A stretch of DNA of 64,000 nucleotides from JANNPJ01 sp965200525 (lineage in GTDB: Bacteria; Actinomycetota; Actinomycetes; Actinomycetales; Kineosporiaceae). Shown one piece after another: positions 1 to 8,743 of the stretch. Every line of letters begins with the position of its first letter. Position 1 is the first letter of the stretch. Under the pieces are notes generated by a model. That model was not told where the DNA came from. It made no database searches and saw nothing but the letters and a program-made list of their open reading frames with translations. The stretch covers positions 2,728,001-2,792,000 of the forward strand of contig OZ241368.1 in NCBI GenBank assembly GCA_965200525.1. The letters are read 5' to 3'. The position numbers and the translations under genes were made by a program.

Positions 1-1126
1 GGCAGATCCAGACCGGCGTCATCGGTACGTGCTCCAGGTACCAGCGCAGGAACGCCGCCGTGGTCGTGATCGGCAGCTCGACGTCCTGGATCACCCGCTC
101 CCGGGCCGGCTTGCCCCGAAGTGAGTCGATCTTGGCCATCGGGCCGTACTTGTACTCCAGGCCGACCATCTTGCGGTAGACGTCGCTGCGCCGGTACTTG
201 GCCGGCCAGTAGCGCCGGACCCGGGGGTTCTGGGCGCCGAAGGTCTTGGAGCACCAGAACCAGTCGGTGTCCCAGCGCCAGATGTAGTCGTGGATGCTGA
301 GCAGGTCGGTGGGCCGGTTGCGGACCGACTCGTAGAAGATCTGCTCGCCGGTGTAGTCGCTCAGGCCCGATTCCAGATCGCTCCAGCGGCCCAGGGTCAG
401 GTAGGCCTCGGAGTCGGAGAAGACCACGCCGTCCAGGAAGTCGACCGGCTGGCCGTCCCACTCCCCGGTGCCGCAGATCGTGTCGATGGCGGCGGCGATC
501 GCGTCGAGGTCGGTGAACTCGACGTGCCGCAGAGCCACCGACGGGTGCACCGGCTCCAGCTCGATCCGCAGCCGGGTGGCGTACCCGAGGCTGCCGTAGG
601 AGTTGGGGAAGCCGGCGAACAGGTCGGCGTTCTCGCCGTCCGGGGTCGCGGTCACGATCTCGCCGTCACCGGTCAGGATGTCGAGCTCCAGCACCGACTC
701 GTGCGGCAGCCCGTTGCGGAACGACGTCGACTCGATCCCCAGCCCGGTCACCGCCCCGCCGAGGGTGATCGTCTTCAACTGGGGCACGACCAGCGGCATC
801 AGGCCGTAGGGCAGGGTCGCCGCGACCAGGTTCTCGTACGTGCACATGCCCTGGACGTCGGCCGTCCGCCCGGATGCGTCGATCGAGATGACGCCGTCCA
901 GGCCGGTGACGTCGAGCCCGGCTGAGGTCGCCGCGGTTCGCGGCCGGAACAGGTTGGACGTCCGCTTGGCCAGCCGCACGCTCTGACCGTCCGGGATCGC
1001 CCGGTAGGAGGCGAGCAACCGCTCGACCGCCTGCCGGTGGGCCTGGGCCCCGCGGGCCAGCGAGATCACCGGCGGCACCGCCGAGGCGGTGAGCACCGGG
1101 GTGAACGGGATGTCGGTGGAGGTCAT
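1..1126 (-). CDS. FAD-binding oxidoreductase, DHCR24-like (3' end outside window)
   Basis: PCMH-type flavoprotein related to delta-24 sterol reductase (DHCR24). The first 375 codons are visible, from the ATG at 1126; the C-terminus lies beyond base 1. The FAD-binding half has the run VPQLKTITLGGAVTGLGIES, close to the DHCR24 segment VPQLKTITVGG, followed by NADLFAGFPNSYGSLGY. It starts 9 nt after the phosphoglucomutase stop, so the two probably share a transcript. Actinobacterial relatives include the TmsA/BfaA type reductases that act with a methyltransferase to make 10-methyl fatty acids; whether this is one depends on the next gene, which is not in the window. The true substrate is inferred only. 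Confidence 0.8.
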   Translation of the reverse strand, partial: MTSTDIPFTPVLTASAVPPVISLARGAQAHRQAVERLLASYRAIPDGQSVRLAKRTSNLFRPRTAATSAGLDVTGLDGVISIDASGRTADVQGMCTYENLVAATLPYGLMPLVVPQLKTITLGGAVTGLGIESTSFRNGLPHESVLELDILTGDGEIVTATPDGENADLFAGFPNSYGSLGYATRLRIELEPVHPSVALRHVEFTDLDAIAAAIDTICGTGEWDGQPVDFLDGVVFSDSEAYLTLGRWSDLESGLSDYTGEQIFYESVRNRPTDLLSIHDYIWRWDTDWFWCSKTFGAQNPRVRRYWPAKYRRSDVYRKMVGLEYKYGPMAKIDSLRGKPARERVIQDVELPITTTAAFLRWYLEHVPMTPVWIC

Positions 1127-1135
1127 CGGCACGCC

Positions 1136-2782
1136 TCAGGGGAGAGCGGCGGTGACCAGGTCGCGAGCGGCCTGCTGCACCTCGGCCAGGTGTTCGGGAC
1201 CCTTGTACGACTCGGCATAGATCTTGTACACATCCTCGGTTCCGGACGGCCGCGCGGCGAACCACGCGCTCTTCGTCGTGACTTTGAGCCCACCGATCGC
1301 GGCGCCGTTGCCGGGGGCGGAGGTCAGCGTGGCGGTGATCGGCTCGCCGGCCAGTTCGGTCGCGGTGACCTGCTCCGGGGAGAGCTTGGCCAGGACCGCC
1401 TTTTGTTCCCGGTTGGCCGGGGCGTCGATCCGGGCGTAGACCGGCGACCCGTGCTTCTCGGTCAGCGCGGCATACAGCTGACTCGGCGACTGCCCGGTCC
1501 GGGCGGTGATCTCGGCCGCCAGCAGGCAGAGCAGGATGCCGTCCTTGTCGGTGGTCCAGACCGTGCCGTCGTGCCGCAGGAACGAGGCCCCGGCCGACTC
1601 CTCGCCCCCGAAACCGATCGAGCCGTCGATCAGCCCGGGCACGAACCACTTGAACCCGACCGGCACCTCCACCAGCTTGCGGCCCAGGTCGGCGGCCACC
1701 CGATCGATCATGGACGACGAGACCAGGGTCTTGCCGATGGCGGCGTCGGCCGACCAGCCCTTGCGCTCGGCGAACAGGTAGTTGATCGCCACCGCCAGGT
1801 AGTGGTTCGGGTTCAGCAGGCCGCCGTCCGGAGTGACGATGCCGTGCCGGTCGGCGTCGGTGTCGTTGCCGGTGGCGAGCTGGTACTTGTCCTTGGCACC
1901 GACCAGCGAAGCCATCGCCGACGGCGACGAGCAGTCCATCCGGATCTTGCCGTCCCAGTCCAGGGTCATGAACCGGAACGTGGCGTCGACCAGCGGGTTC
2001 ACCACGGTCAGGTCGAGCCGGTGGCGGTCGGCGATCTCGCCCCAGTAGTCCACCGAGGCCCCGCCGAGCGGGTCGGCGCCGATCCGCAGCCCGGCCTCGC
2101 GCACGGCGTCCAGGTCGAGCACGTTGGGCAGGTCGTCGACGTAGTTGCCGAGAAAGTCGTACCTGGACGTCGTCTCGGCGGCCAGCGCCCGGGCCAGCGG
2201 GATCCGCTTCACCTCGCGCAGCTTGTCGGCCAGCAGGTCGTTGGCCCGGTTGGCGATCCAGCCGGTGGCGTCGGTGTCGGCCGGGCCGCCGTGCGGCGGG
2301 TTGTACTTGAAGCCGCCGTCGGCCGGCGGGTTGTGCGACGGCGTGACCACGATGCCGTCGGACCGGCCCGGGTCGTCGATCGCGCGGTCGCGGTTGTAAC
2401 GCAGGATGGCGTGCGAGACGGCCGGGGTCGGGGTGTACCGGTCCTGGGCGTCGATCAGGGTGATGACCTCGTTGGCGGCCAGCACCTCCAGCGCCGAGGC
2501 CCAGGCCGGCTCGGACAGCGCATGCGTGTCGCGGCCGATGAACAGTGGCCCGGAGATGCCCTGACCGGAGCGGTAGTCGCAGATCGCCTGGGTGGTGGCG
2601 ACGATGTGCGCCTCCTGGAACGACCCGTTCAGGCTGCTGCCGCGGTGCCCGGAGGTGCCGAAGGCAACCCGCTGGCCGGGCTGTTCCAGATCCGGCCAGA
2701 CCGTGTAGTAGCTGGTGACGACGTGCGATACGTCGATCAGATCGGACGGCTGAGCCGGTTGCCCTGCTCGTTCCTGTGTCAT
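1136..2782 (-). CDS. pgm: Phosphoglucomutase (alpha-D-glucose phosphate-specific)
   Basis: Interconverts glucose-1-phosphate and glucose-6-phosphate in the cytoplasm, linking glycolysis with glycogen, trehalose and wall sugar synthesis. The 548-aa length is normal for the bacterial Pgm family. The phosphoserine loop TPSHNPPADGG is near residue 149, the metal loop DTDADRHG near 307, the sugar-binding GGEESAG near 390 and the phosphate-binding RPSGTED near 512; all key residues are present. A strong SD (AGGAGG) lies just upstream of the ATG. The FAD oxidoreductase follows 9 nt downstream. The gene is divergent from the DNA glycosylase at 2895. Confidence 0.97.
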   Translation of the reverse strand: MTQERAGQPAQPSDLIDVSHVVTSYYTVWPDLEQPGQRVAFGTSGHRGSSLNGSFQEAHIVATTQAICDYRSGQGISGPLFIGRDTHALSEPAWASALEVLAANEVITLIDAQDRYTPTPAVSHAILRYNRDRAIDDPGRSDGIVVTPSHNPPADGGFKYNPPHGGPADTDATGWIANRANDLLADKLREVKRIPLARALAAETTSRYDFLGNYVDDLPNVLDLDAVREAGLRIGADPLGGASVDYWGEIADRHRLDLTVVNPLVDATFRFMTLDWDGKIRMDCSSPSAMASLVGAKDKYQLATGNDTDADRHGIVTPDGGLLNPNHYLAVAINYLFAERKGWSADAAIGKTLVSSSMIDRVAADLGRKLVEVPVGFKWFVPGLIDGSIGFGGEESAGASFLRHDGTVWTTDKDGILLCLLAAEITARTGQSPSQLYAALTEKHGSPVYARIDAPANREQKAVLAKLSPEQVTATELAGEPITATLTSAPGNGAAIGGLKVTTKSAWFAARPSGTEDVYKIYAESYKGPEHLAEVQQAARDLVTAALP

Positions 2783-2882
2783 GGCTCCTCCTGGTCTGCC
2801 CCGCGCCGCGCACCTTCTCCGGAGGCTAGTCGATAGTCGTCCGAAAGCTCGCGGGAGCGCTCACTCGATGGAATCGGACTCG

Positions 2883-2888
2883 TACAAT
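2883..2888 (+). promoter_or_regulatory. Leaderless -10 box of the Fpg/Nei gene
   Basis: TACAAT lies 6 nt before the GTG at 2895, with no SD in front of the codon. This is the spacing expected when transcription starts on the first base of the start codon. It also decides the start in favour of GTG 2895 over the in-frame upstream codons. Confidence 0.6.
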
Positions 2889-2894
2889 GACCTG

Positions 2895-3812
2895 GTGCCC
2901 GAACTGCCCGAGGTCGAGGCGCTCGCCGGATTCTTGCGCGAGCGGTTGATCGGGCGCGCCGTCGACCGGGTCGACATCGGCGCGATCAGCGTGCTCAAGA
3001 CCTACGACCCGCCGCCGACCTCGCTCAACGGGCTCACCGTGACCGCGGTCGACCGGCACGGCAAGTTCCTCGACATCGACGCGGACGGCGTCCACCTGGT
3101 GTTCCACCTGGCCAAGGCGGGCTGGCTGCGCTGGTACGACGCCGCCCCGACGGCGATCCTGCGGCCGGGCAAGAGCCCGATCGCGCTGCGGGTGCGGTTC
3201 ACCCCGGTGCTGGACGGCGATCCGGTCGGGACGGCGCCGTCGGAGGGCCTCGATCCCGAGGGCGAGCCCGGCTTCGACCTGACCGAGGCCGGCACCAAGA
3301 AGAGCCTGGCCGTCTACGTCGTCCGCACGCCGTCCGAGGTGCCCGGGATCGCCCGGCTCGGCCCCGACCCGCTCGACGCCGGCTTCGACCAGGCCGCGCT
3401 GGCCGCGATCCTGGCCGGGTCCCGGCAACAGGTGAAGGGCCTGCTGCGAGACCAGAGCGTGCTGGCCGGAGTGGGTAACGCCTACTCCGACGAGGTGCTG
3501 CACGCGGCCAAACTGTCGCCGTTCGCGACCTCGGCCAAGCTCGACGAGGAGCAGGTCACCCGGCTGTACCAGGCCCTGCGGGGCATCCTGCGTGAGGCCA
3601 TCGCCACGGCCACCGGCAAGCCGGCCAAGGAGCTGAAGGACGCCAAGCGGGCCGGCATGCGGGTGCACGGCCGTACCGGCCAGGCCTGCCCGGTCTGTGG
3701 TGATGTGGTCCGCGAGGTGTCCTTCGCCGACAACTCGCTTCAGTACTGCGCCACCTGCCAGACCGGCGGCAAGATCCTGGCCGACCGGCGGATGTCCCGC
3801 CTGCTCAAGTAG
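2895..3812 (+). CDS. Fpg/Nei family DNA glycosylase
   Basis: Base-excision repair enzyme that removes oxidised bases and nicks the abasic site. The GTG start gives the N-terminus (M)VPELPEVEAL; the family uses the Pro-Glu pair after Met as catalytic residues, here preceded by an extra Val in the encoded order, so the mature N-terminus needs checking. The H2TH segment GVGNAYSDEVLHAAKL sits near residue 195. The C-terminal zinc finger has CPVC and CATC pairs, then QTGGKILADRRMSRLLK. At 305 aa it is slightly longer than Escherichia coli Fpg. Longer in-frame starts upstream would put residues before the catalytic Pro and are unlikely. Fpg versus Nei specificity cannot be decided from sequence alone. 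Confidence 0.88.
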   Translation: MPELPEVEALAGFLRERLIGRAVDRVDIGAISVLKTYDPPPTSLNGLTVTAVDRHGKFLDIDADGVHLVFHLAKAGWLRWYDAAPTAILRPGKSPIALRVRFTPVLDGDPVGTAPSEGLDPEGEPGFDLTEAGTKKSLAVYVVRTPSEVPGIARLGPDPLDAGFDQAALAAILAGSRQQVKGLLRDQSVLAGVGNAYSDEVLHAAKLSPFATSAKLDEEQVTRLYQALRGILREAIATATGKPAKELKDAKRAGMRVHGRTGQACPVCGDVVREVSFADNSLQYCATCQTGGKILADRRMSRLLK

Positions 3813-3835
3813 CCCCGGCCCCTCACCGGCCCGGG

Positions 3836-3863
3836 CCCTGCCCCTCCGGCCCTGCCCCTCCGG
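3836..3863. repeat. 14-bp tandem duplication
   Basis: CCCTGCCCCTCCGG occurs twice in direct succession in the gap after the glycosylase. It is noncoding as annotated. Probably a slippage product; no function is suggested. Confidence 0.6.
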
Positions 3864-3997
3864 CCCGGCCCCGCGCGCCGAGATCACCGACCCGGCCCCG
3901 TTCCGTGCTGCGCTCGGCCGTCCAAAGCCTCGACCGAGCGGGGGACCGCGCAGAATGCCGCTCGACCGAAGCGGGAGCTGTGTGCAACACTCGCCAT

Positions 3998-4011
3998 CTG
4001 TTCTAGAACAG
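3998..4011. promoter_or_regulatory. 14-bp perfect palindrome, HutC-type operator candidate
   Basis: CTGTTCTAGAACAG is a perfect inverted repeat that ends 2 nt before the GGAGG ribosome binding site of trpB. The TCTAGA core flanked by TG/CA resembles operators of HutC-subfamily GntR regulators (DasR/YvoA sites have TGGTCTAGACCA). A regulator of that subfamily is encoded at the end of the same gene run (6117), so autoregulation is likely. Confidence 0.6.
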
Positions 4012-4023
4012 TTGGAGGACGAG

Positions 4024-5247
4024 ATGACCGTGGAATCGGTGCGCGAACCGGCTCGGACCGGTGTGATCCGGCCACCGGCAAGGAAACTCATGAACGAGCC
4101 GACCTCGAACGGCCGGTTCGGCGAGCACGGCGGGCGGTTCGTCCCCGAATCGCTGATCGGCGCCTGCGAGGCGGTCGAGCGGGCCTTCCGCGAGGCCTGG
4201 GGCGATCCGGAGTTCCGCCGCGACCTGGACCGGGCCCTGGCCGTCAACGCCGGCCGGCCGACGGCGCTCACCCCGGCCCTGCGGTTGTCGGCCGAGCTCG
4301 GGGTCAACGTTCTGCTCAAGCGAGAAGATTTGGCCCACACCGGTTCTCACAAGATCAACAACGTTCTGGGTCAGGCCCTGCTGGCCCGGAGGATGGGCAA
4401 GCGGCGGCTGATCGCCGAGACCGGCGCCGGCCAGCACGGGGTGGCCACCGCCACCGCGGCGGCGCTGCTCGGGCTGAGCTGCACGGTGTTCATGGGCGAG
4501 CGGGACATCGAGCGGCAGGCGCTCAACGTGCACCGGATGCACCTGCTCGGGGCCGAGGTGGTGCCGGTCGGCTCGGGCAGCCGCACGCTCAAGGACGCCA
4601 CCAGTGAGGCCTTCCGGCACTGGGTCGGCCACGTCGAGGAGGGCTACTACTGCCTCGGTTCGGTGCTCGGCCCGCACCCTTACCCGTGGATGGTGCGCGA
4701 GTTCCAGCGGGTCATCGGCGACGAGGCCCGTAGTCAGTGCGCGGCCGAACTACCCTCCGGGACGCCGGATTACGTGGTCGCCTGCGTGGGTGGCGGGTCC
4801 AACGCGGCCGGCACCTTCGCCGGGTTCGCCGACACCCCGGCCCAGCTGATCGGGGTGGAGGCCGAAGGTGGGGCGGCGGTCAGCTTCGGCCGGGTCGGGG
4901 TGCTGCACGGGTTCAGTTCCTACCTGCTCCAGGACGACGCCGGCCAGGTGGTCGAGGCCCATTCGGTCGCCGCCGGCCTGGACTACCCCGGGGTCGGCCC
5001 CGAGCACGCGCACCTGAACGACATCGGCCGGGCCCGGTACGTCACCGTGGCCGACCCGGAAGTCCTGGACGCCGTCCGCCGGCTGGCCCGGCTGGAGGGC
5101 ATCCTGCCGGCGCTGGAATCGGCCCACGCCATCGCCTGGGTGATCCGCGCCGCCGGTACCGGTGAACTCCGCCGCGGGTCGAACGTGCTGGTCACCCTGT
5201 CCGGCCGTGGCGACAAGGACATGTCGACCCTGATGGAGCTGAACTGA
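4024..5247 (+). CDS. trpB: Tryptophan synthase beta chain-like protein (divergent)
   Basis: PLP enzyme that condenses indole with serine to give tryptophan. The 407-aa protein has the catalytic-lysine motif GSHKINNVLGQ, ETGAGQHGVATATAAALLG, the phosphate-binding CVGGGSNAAG and the terminal SGRGDKDM. GGAGG at 4014-4018 fixes the ATG at 4024. Compared with usual TrpB, the segment that normally reads TGxHAAxL before PGVLHG is missing: EAEGGAAVSFGRVGVLHG joins directly. No trpE, trpC or trpD is nearby, and a HutC operator precedes it. It may therefore be a paralogue for a dedicated pathway rather than the housekeeping enzyme; that is inference. Confidence 0.88.
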   Translation: MTVESVREPARTGVIRPPARKLMNEPTSNGRFGEHGGRFVPESLIGACEAVERAFREAWGDPEFRRDLDRALAVNAGRPTALTPALRLSAELGVNVLLKREDLAHTGSHKINNVLGQALLARRMGKRRLIAETGAGQHGVATATAAALLGLSCTVFMGERDIERQALNVHRMHLLGAEVVPVGSGSRTLKDATSEAFRHWVGHVEEGYYCLGSVLGPHPYPWMVREFQRVIGDEARSQCAAELPSGTPDYVVACVGGGSNAAGTFAGFADTPAQLIGVEAEGGAAVSFGRVGVLHGFSSYLLQDDAGQVVEAHSVAAGLDYPGVGPEHAHLNDIGRARYVTVADPEVLDAVRRLARLEGILPALESAHAIAWVIRAAGTGELRRGSNVLVTLSGRGDKDMSTLMELN

Positions 5248-6098
5248 TGCCGGCCCCCCGGATCACCGAGAAACCGCGCGGCGTGCCGGTGGAGGCGCAC
5301 CTGCGGGCCCGGCTGGCCCAGGGCCGGAAATTGCTGGTGCCCTACCTCACCGGCGGGATCACCGCCGACTGGGTCGAGCTGCTCCAGCTCTTCGCCGAGG
5401 CCGGCGCCGATGCGATCGAGGTCGGGCTGCCGTTCTCCGACCCGATCCTGGACGGCCCGGTCGTCCAGCAGGCCTCGGACCAGGCCCTGACCCGGGGGAC
5501 GACGGTGGCCGGCCTGCTGGCCGAGCTGGCCGAGGTCGACCTGCCGATCCCGCTGATCGCCTTCACCTACGGCAACCTCGTCGTCCACGCCGGAGCGGAC
5601 GCGTTCTGCGCCGACCTGGCCCGGGCCGGCGTCCGTGGGCTGATCGTCCCGGACCTGCCGGTGGACGAGGTCGATGAAGTCGCTGACGCCGCGGCGGCCG
5701 CCGGGGTCGACCTGAGCCTGCTGGTCGCGCCGTCCACCACCGCCGACCGGCAACAGCGGATCGTCGAGCGCAGCCGCGGCTTCGTCTACGCGGTCACCCT
5801 GATGGGCACCACGGGGGTCCGCGGCGAGCTGGCCCACTCCGGGGTCGAGCTGGCCGGGCGCCTGGCCGGGCGCTCGCCGCGGCCGGTCCTGCTCGGCTTC
5901 GGCATCGCCGGGCCGGCCCAGGCCGGGGCCGGCGCCCGGGTCGCGGACGGCGTGGTGGTCGGCTCCGAGCTGATGCGCCTGGTTCTGGCCGGCGAGCCAC
6001 CGGCCGCCGTCGCCGCCCGGGTGGCCGAGCTGCGCCGAGCTGTGGACGGAGCCGTGGACAGTGCCGTGGGCGGAACCTTGGAGGACGCCGTCGGCTGA
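5247..6098 (+). CDS. trpA: Tryptophan synthase alpha chain-like protein (divergent)
   Basis: Aldolase that splits indole-3-glycerol phosphate and passes indole to TrpB. The start shares one base with the trpB stop (TGATG), so translation is probably coupled. The 283-aa TIM barrel keeps the catalytic Glu and Asp in AIEVGLPFSDPILDGP and the phosphate sites GFGIAGPAQ and VVVGSEL. It departs from the family early: the usual PFxTxGDP is VPYLTGGITADW, and the usual YYNPI segment reads AFTYGNLVVHAG. The C-terminus is an Ala/Val/Gly-rich tail. The catalytic residues suggest an active lyase; the interface changes match those in its partner. Confidence 0.85.
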   Translation: MPAPRITEKPRGVPVEAHLRARLAQGRKLLVPYLTGGITADWVELLQLFAEAGADAIEVGLPFSDPILDGPVVQQASDQALTRGTTVAGLLAELAEVDLPIPLIAFTYGNLVVHAGADAFCADLARAGVRGLIVPDLPVDEVDEVADAAAAAGVDLSLLVAPSTTADRQQRIVERSRGFVYAVTLMGTTGVRGELAHSGVELAGRLAGRSPRPVLLGFGIAGPAQAGAGARVADGVVVGSELMRLVLAGEPPAAVAARVAELRRAVDGAVDSAVGGTLEDAVG

Positions 6099-6116
6099 CG
6101 CTAGGGTCTGCCCCCG

Positions 6117-6911
6117 ATGAGCGGGCCGGCCCGGCCCGCCCGGTCCGGAGCGGGAGAGCCGACGAGCATGGGCGAGCCCCGCTACCGGGTGATCGCGGCC
6201 GACCTGGCCGGGAAGATTCGCAACGGCACGTACCCGCCGGGTACGGCTCTGCCGGCCCAGCGCGAGCTCGGCGGCCAGTACGAGGTGGCGCTGGCCACCA
6301 TCCGCCAGGCGCTGCAGGCCCTGGCCGACGAGGGTCTGGTCGTGGTCGAGGCCGGCCGGGGCACCTTCGCGGCGCCGGCGCCGCCCGCCTACCGGCTCGA
6401 CACCCTGCGCAGTTTCGTCGAAGACCTCAGCGAGCAGGGCCACCGGGTGACCACGACCGTGCTGGCCGTGGCCCTGCGCCGGCCGACGGCCGAGGTGAGC
6501 CGGCAACTGGGCCTGTCCGGCGGGCCGTCGGTGCTGCGGCTGGAGCGGCTTCGCGCGCTGGCCGGCGTCCCGGCGATCCACCAGATCTCCTGGGTCGCCC
6601 CGCCGTACGCCGGAGCGCTGCGGGCGGTCGACTTCGGTGCCACCTCGCTCTACGGGGCCCTGACCGAGGCCGGTGTCTCGCTGGTGCGGGCCTCGGAGCG
6701 GGTGACCGCGGCCGGTCTGCCCCGGGCCGGCGCCGAACTGCTGCACCGGCCCGAGGGCAGCGCCGCCTTCGTCAGCGAGCGGACGACGTACGCGCTGGAC
6801 GACTCGGCCGTCGTCCTCGATCGGGCGATGATCGTCGGCGAGTTGATGGAGATCCGGGCCAGCCGGACCGTCAGCCGGGTGTCGATCGCCTGGGGCACCG
6901 CCGCCCCCTGA
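6117..6911 (+). CDS. GntR-family transcriptional regulator, HutC subfamily
   Basis: Ligand-controlled repressor. The N-terminal winged helix is typical: YRVIAADLAGKIRNGTYPPG, LPAQRELGGQYEVALATIRQALQALADEGLV, then GRGTFAA; the rest (about residues 85-260) fits the UTRA ligand domain. The ATG at 6117 gives 264 aa; the ATG at 6168, with GGGAG 11 nt upstream, gives 247 aa and is equally plausible. It lies 18 nt after trpA, so it is probably co-transcribed. A HutC-like palindrome stands in front of trpB at 3998, which makes this protein the likely regulator of the run. A perfect hairpin terminator follows at 6927. Confidence 0.88.
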   Translation: MSGPARPARSGAGEPTSMGEPRYRVIAADLAGKIRNGTYPPGTALPAQRELGGQYEVALATIRQALQALADEGLVVVEAGRGTFAAPAPPAYRLDTLRSFVEDLSEQGHRVTTTVLAVALRRPTAEVSRQLGLSGGPSVLRLERLRALAGVPAIHQISWVAPPYAGALRAVDFGATSLYGALTEAGVSLVRASERVTAAGLPRAGAELLHRPEGSAAFVSERTTYALDDSAVVLDRAMIVGELMEIRASRTVSRVSIAWGTAAP

Positions 6912-6926
6912 ACCCGTCCGGACCGG

Positions 6927-6965
6927 CGGCGGCCCCGACCCTCGCGAGGAGGGTCGGGGCCGCCG
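6927..6965. terminator. Bidirectional hairpin between convergent genes
   Basis: A perfect 16-bp GC-rich stem (arms 6927-6942 and 6950-6965) with a 7-nt loop lies between the ends of the GntR gene and the S55 gene. There is no T-tract, as is common in high-GC actinobacteria. Confidence 0.8.
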
Positions 6966-6979
6966 GGCGGTGCGGGGAG

Positions 6980-8743
6980 TTACTTCACCTGGATGGCGAT
7001 GTCCTTCGAGTACTCCGACACCTGGGCGTCGACCTTCTTGAGCGTCACCGTGGTGATCGGTTTGGACCCGGCCTGCAGCACCAGGGTGCCGGCCACCGCG
7101 TCGTTCGGCGGGTAGCTGGCCAGCGCCTTGAGCAGCGCGGTCAGCGAGCCCGGCTCGGAGGAGTCCTGGGACTCCGGATCGCCGCCCAGCCCGGCGTTGT
7201 AGCCGTCGGAGATCAGCAGGTCGCCCGAGGCGCCGCTGGTCTTCTTGGGCACCTTGATGGTCAGCGGCACCAGCACCGTCTGGCTGCTGCGGTACTTGGC
7301 CAGCGTGAGCTGGGTCGGGATGGTCTTGCCGGCCGTGACCGTGAGGGTGCCCTTCTGGGTGACCCACTTGCCCTTCTTCTTCACCTGCACCTTGGTCACC
7401 CGGTACTGCTTCACCGTGTCGGTGACCGTGCCGGTGACGTTCACGCTGGTGATCTTCAGGTCGTCGAACTCCTGCAGGGCCAGCTCGGAGACGATCAGGT
7501 AGAGGTCGTCGGCCGCGGTGTACGAGATGTCACTGGTGTCGGCGTAGTGGTCGGACCGGACCAGGGTGAACGGCGTGCCGTTGGACCGCACGCCCTTGAC
7601 CGTGAAGGTCAGGCCGGCCGAGCCCGGGCCTTCGTCGCCGAGCGCCTTCATGATGTTGGCCTGCAGGTGCAGGGCGGCGATGTCACCGGCCCAGGGCTGG
7701 TAGACCCCGGTGGTGCTGCCGGTCACCGGGGCGCCGCCGTTCGGGCTCAGCGACGACGTCACCGAGAAGGTCGCGGTCGGGGTGGCGCCGAGCTGCGTGC
7801 GCAGGCCGGTGCTCTTGTCCAGGTCGACGACGCCGACCGGGCCGCCCGGGTTGGCCACCTTGAACGGCCCGTTGGTCGGGTCGGGCTGCACGTAGACCGC
7901 GTTGGCCGGGTGAGCCGTGTACTCCACGCCGCCGAGGTTGAAGAACGGATGCCCGAAGGCGACCGCCTTGCCGTTGCAGACGAAGGTGGTGGTGCCGACC
8001 CCGGCGATCGAGACGTCGCCGTAGGAGAGGGCGGCGGCGAAGTTGCTGCCGGCGGTGATCTCGGACGGCGAGGACGCCGCGGCGCTGATCCTCGGCCCGC
8101 TGGTGCGGACCCGGACGCCGGACATCTTGGTCAGGTGCTTGAGGAAGGTCTTGCTGCCCTTGGTCGAGCCGGAGACGCCCGAGACGCTGACCGGCACGGC
8201 CAGCCGCGTGAAGCCCTGCAAGGCCGCCGCCTTGCTGACGTCGCCGGTCTTGGCGATCCGCTTGGCCTGCGTGCTGGAGACCTTGATCTTGTTCTTGGTG
8301 GCCGGGGCCTTGGTCGCGGACAGCAACTTCATCATGTCCTCGGCCGGGGTGATGCCGGCGATCGGCGACGACGCGGCCAGGCCGTAGGAGACCGAACCGA
8401 TCAGCTGGCCGTTCGCGGCGTACACCGGCGAGCCGGACATGCCCGCCCACACGCCGCCGGCCCGGGTCAGGGCGGGCGAGTCGAGATCGGCCATGATCAT
8501 GTCGATCCCGGGGGCGATGCCGTCGGTGACCCGGCCCAGGATCTTGGCCGAGAACGGGTCGGCAGTGGTTCCGCGCTCCACGGTGTAGCCGGTGCCGGTG
8601 ACGCCGTCCACGGCGCTCGCGGTCGGGAAGGCCGTCGGGCAGTCCGTCGGTGCAGCCGTGGCCGGGACGGCCGGAAGAGCGACGAGCGCCCCCGACATCA
8701 CGGCCGAGACGAGAAAGCCTGAGGCCAGGCGGGACCTGGTCAT
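6980..8743 (-). CDS. Secreted SpoIVB-type (S55) serine peptidase domain protein
   Basis: A 587-aa protein with a Sec signal peptide (hydrophobic stretch residues 8-28, then PATAA). The N-terminal half carries the S55 signature: GRVTDGIAPGIDMIMADLDS, then GGVWAGMSGSPVYAANGQL with the likely nucleophile Ser near residue 105, and GLAASSPIAGITPAEDM. A later AFGHPFFNLGG segment may supply the His. The C-terminal half is beta-rich, Thr/Val-rich, without a recognised domain. SpoIVB cleaves SpoIVFA in Bacillus sporulation, but actinobacterial homologues are widespread in secreted form and of unknown target. An SSI-type inhibitor lipoprotein is encoded just upstream on the same strand. Confidence 0.8.
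   Translation of the reverse strand: MTRSRLASGFLVSAVMSGALVALPAVPATAAPTDCPTAFPTASAVDGVTGTGYTVERGTTADPFSAKILGRVTDGIAPGIDMIMADLDSPALTRAGGVWAGMSGSPVYAANGQLIGSVSYGLAASSPIAGITPAEDMMKLLSATKAPATKNKIKVSSTQAKRIAKTGDVSKAAALQGFTRLAVPVSVSGVSGSTKGSKTFLKHLTKMSGVRVRTSGPRISAAASSPSEITAGSNFAAALSYGDVSIAGVGTTTFVCNGKAVAFGHPFFNLGGVEYTAHPANAVYVQPDPTNGPFKVANPGGPVGVVDLDKSTGLRTQLGATPTATFSVTSSLSPNGGAPVTGSTTGVYQPWAGDIAALHLQANIMKALGDEGPGSAGLTFTVKGVRSNGTPFTLVRSDHYADTSDISYTAADDLYLIVSELALQEFDDLKITSVNVTGTVTDTVKQYRVTKVQVKKKGKWVTQKGTLTVTAGKTIPTQLTLAKYRSSQTVLVPLTIKVPKKTSGASGDLLISDGYNAGLGGDPESQDSSEPGSLTALLKALASYPPNDAVAGTLVLQAGSKPITTVTLKKVDAQVSEYSKDIAIQVK

Noticed and set aside
666..2836. Long open frames on both strands through the phosphoglucomutase gene
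   Set aside because: They are shadows of the real gene in very GC-rich DNA: composition is Arg/Gly/Pro-rich without motifs, while the minus-strand 548-aa frame carries all Pgm signatures.
3998..4011. LexA/SOS box
   Set aside because: The palindrome has TCTAGA at its centre and lacks the GAAC-N4-GTTC pattern of actinobacterial SOS boxes in the right orientation.
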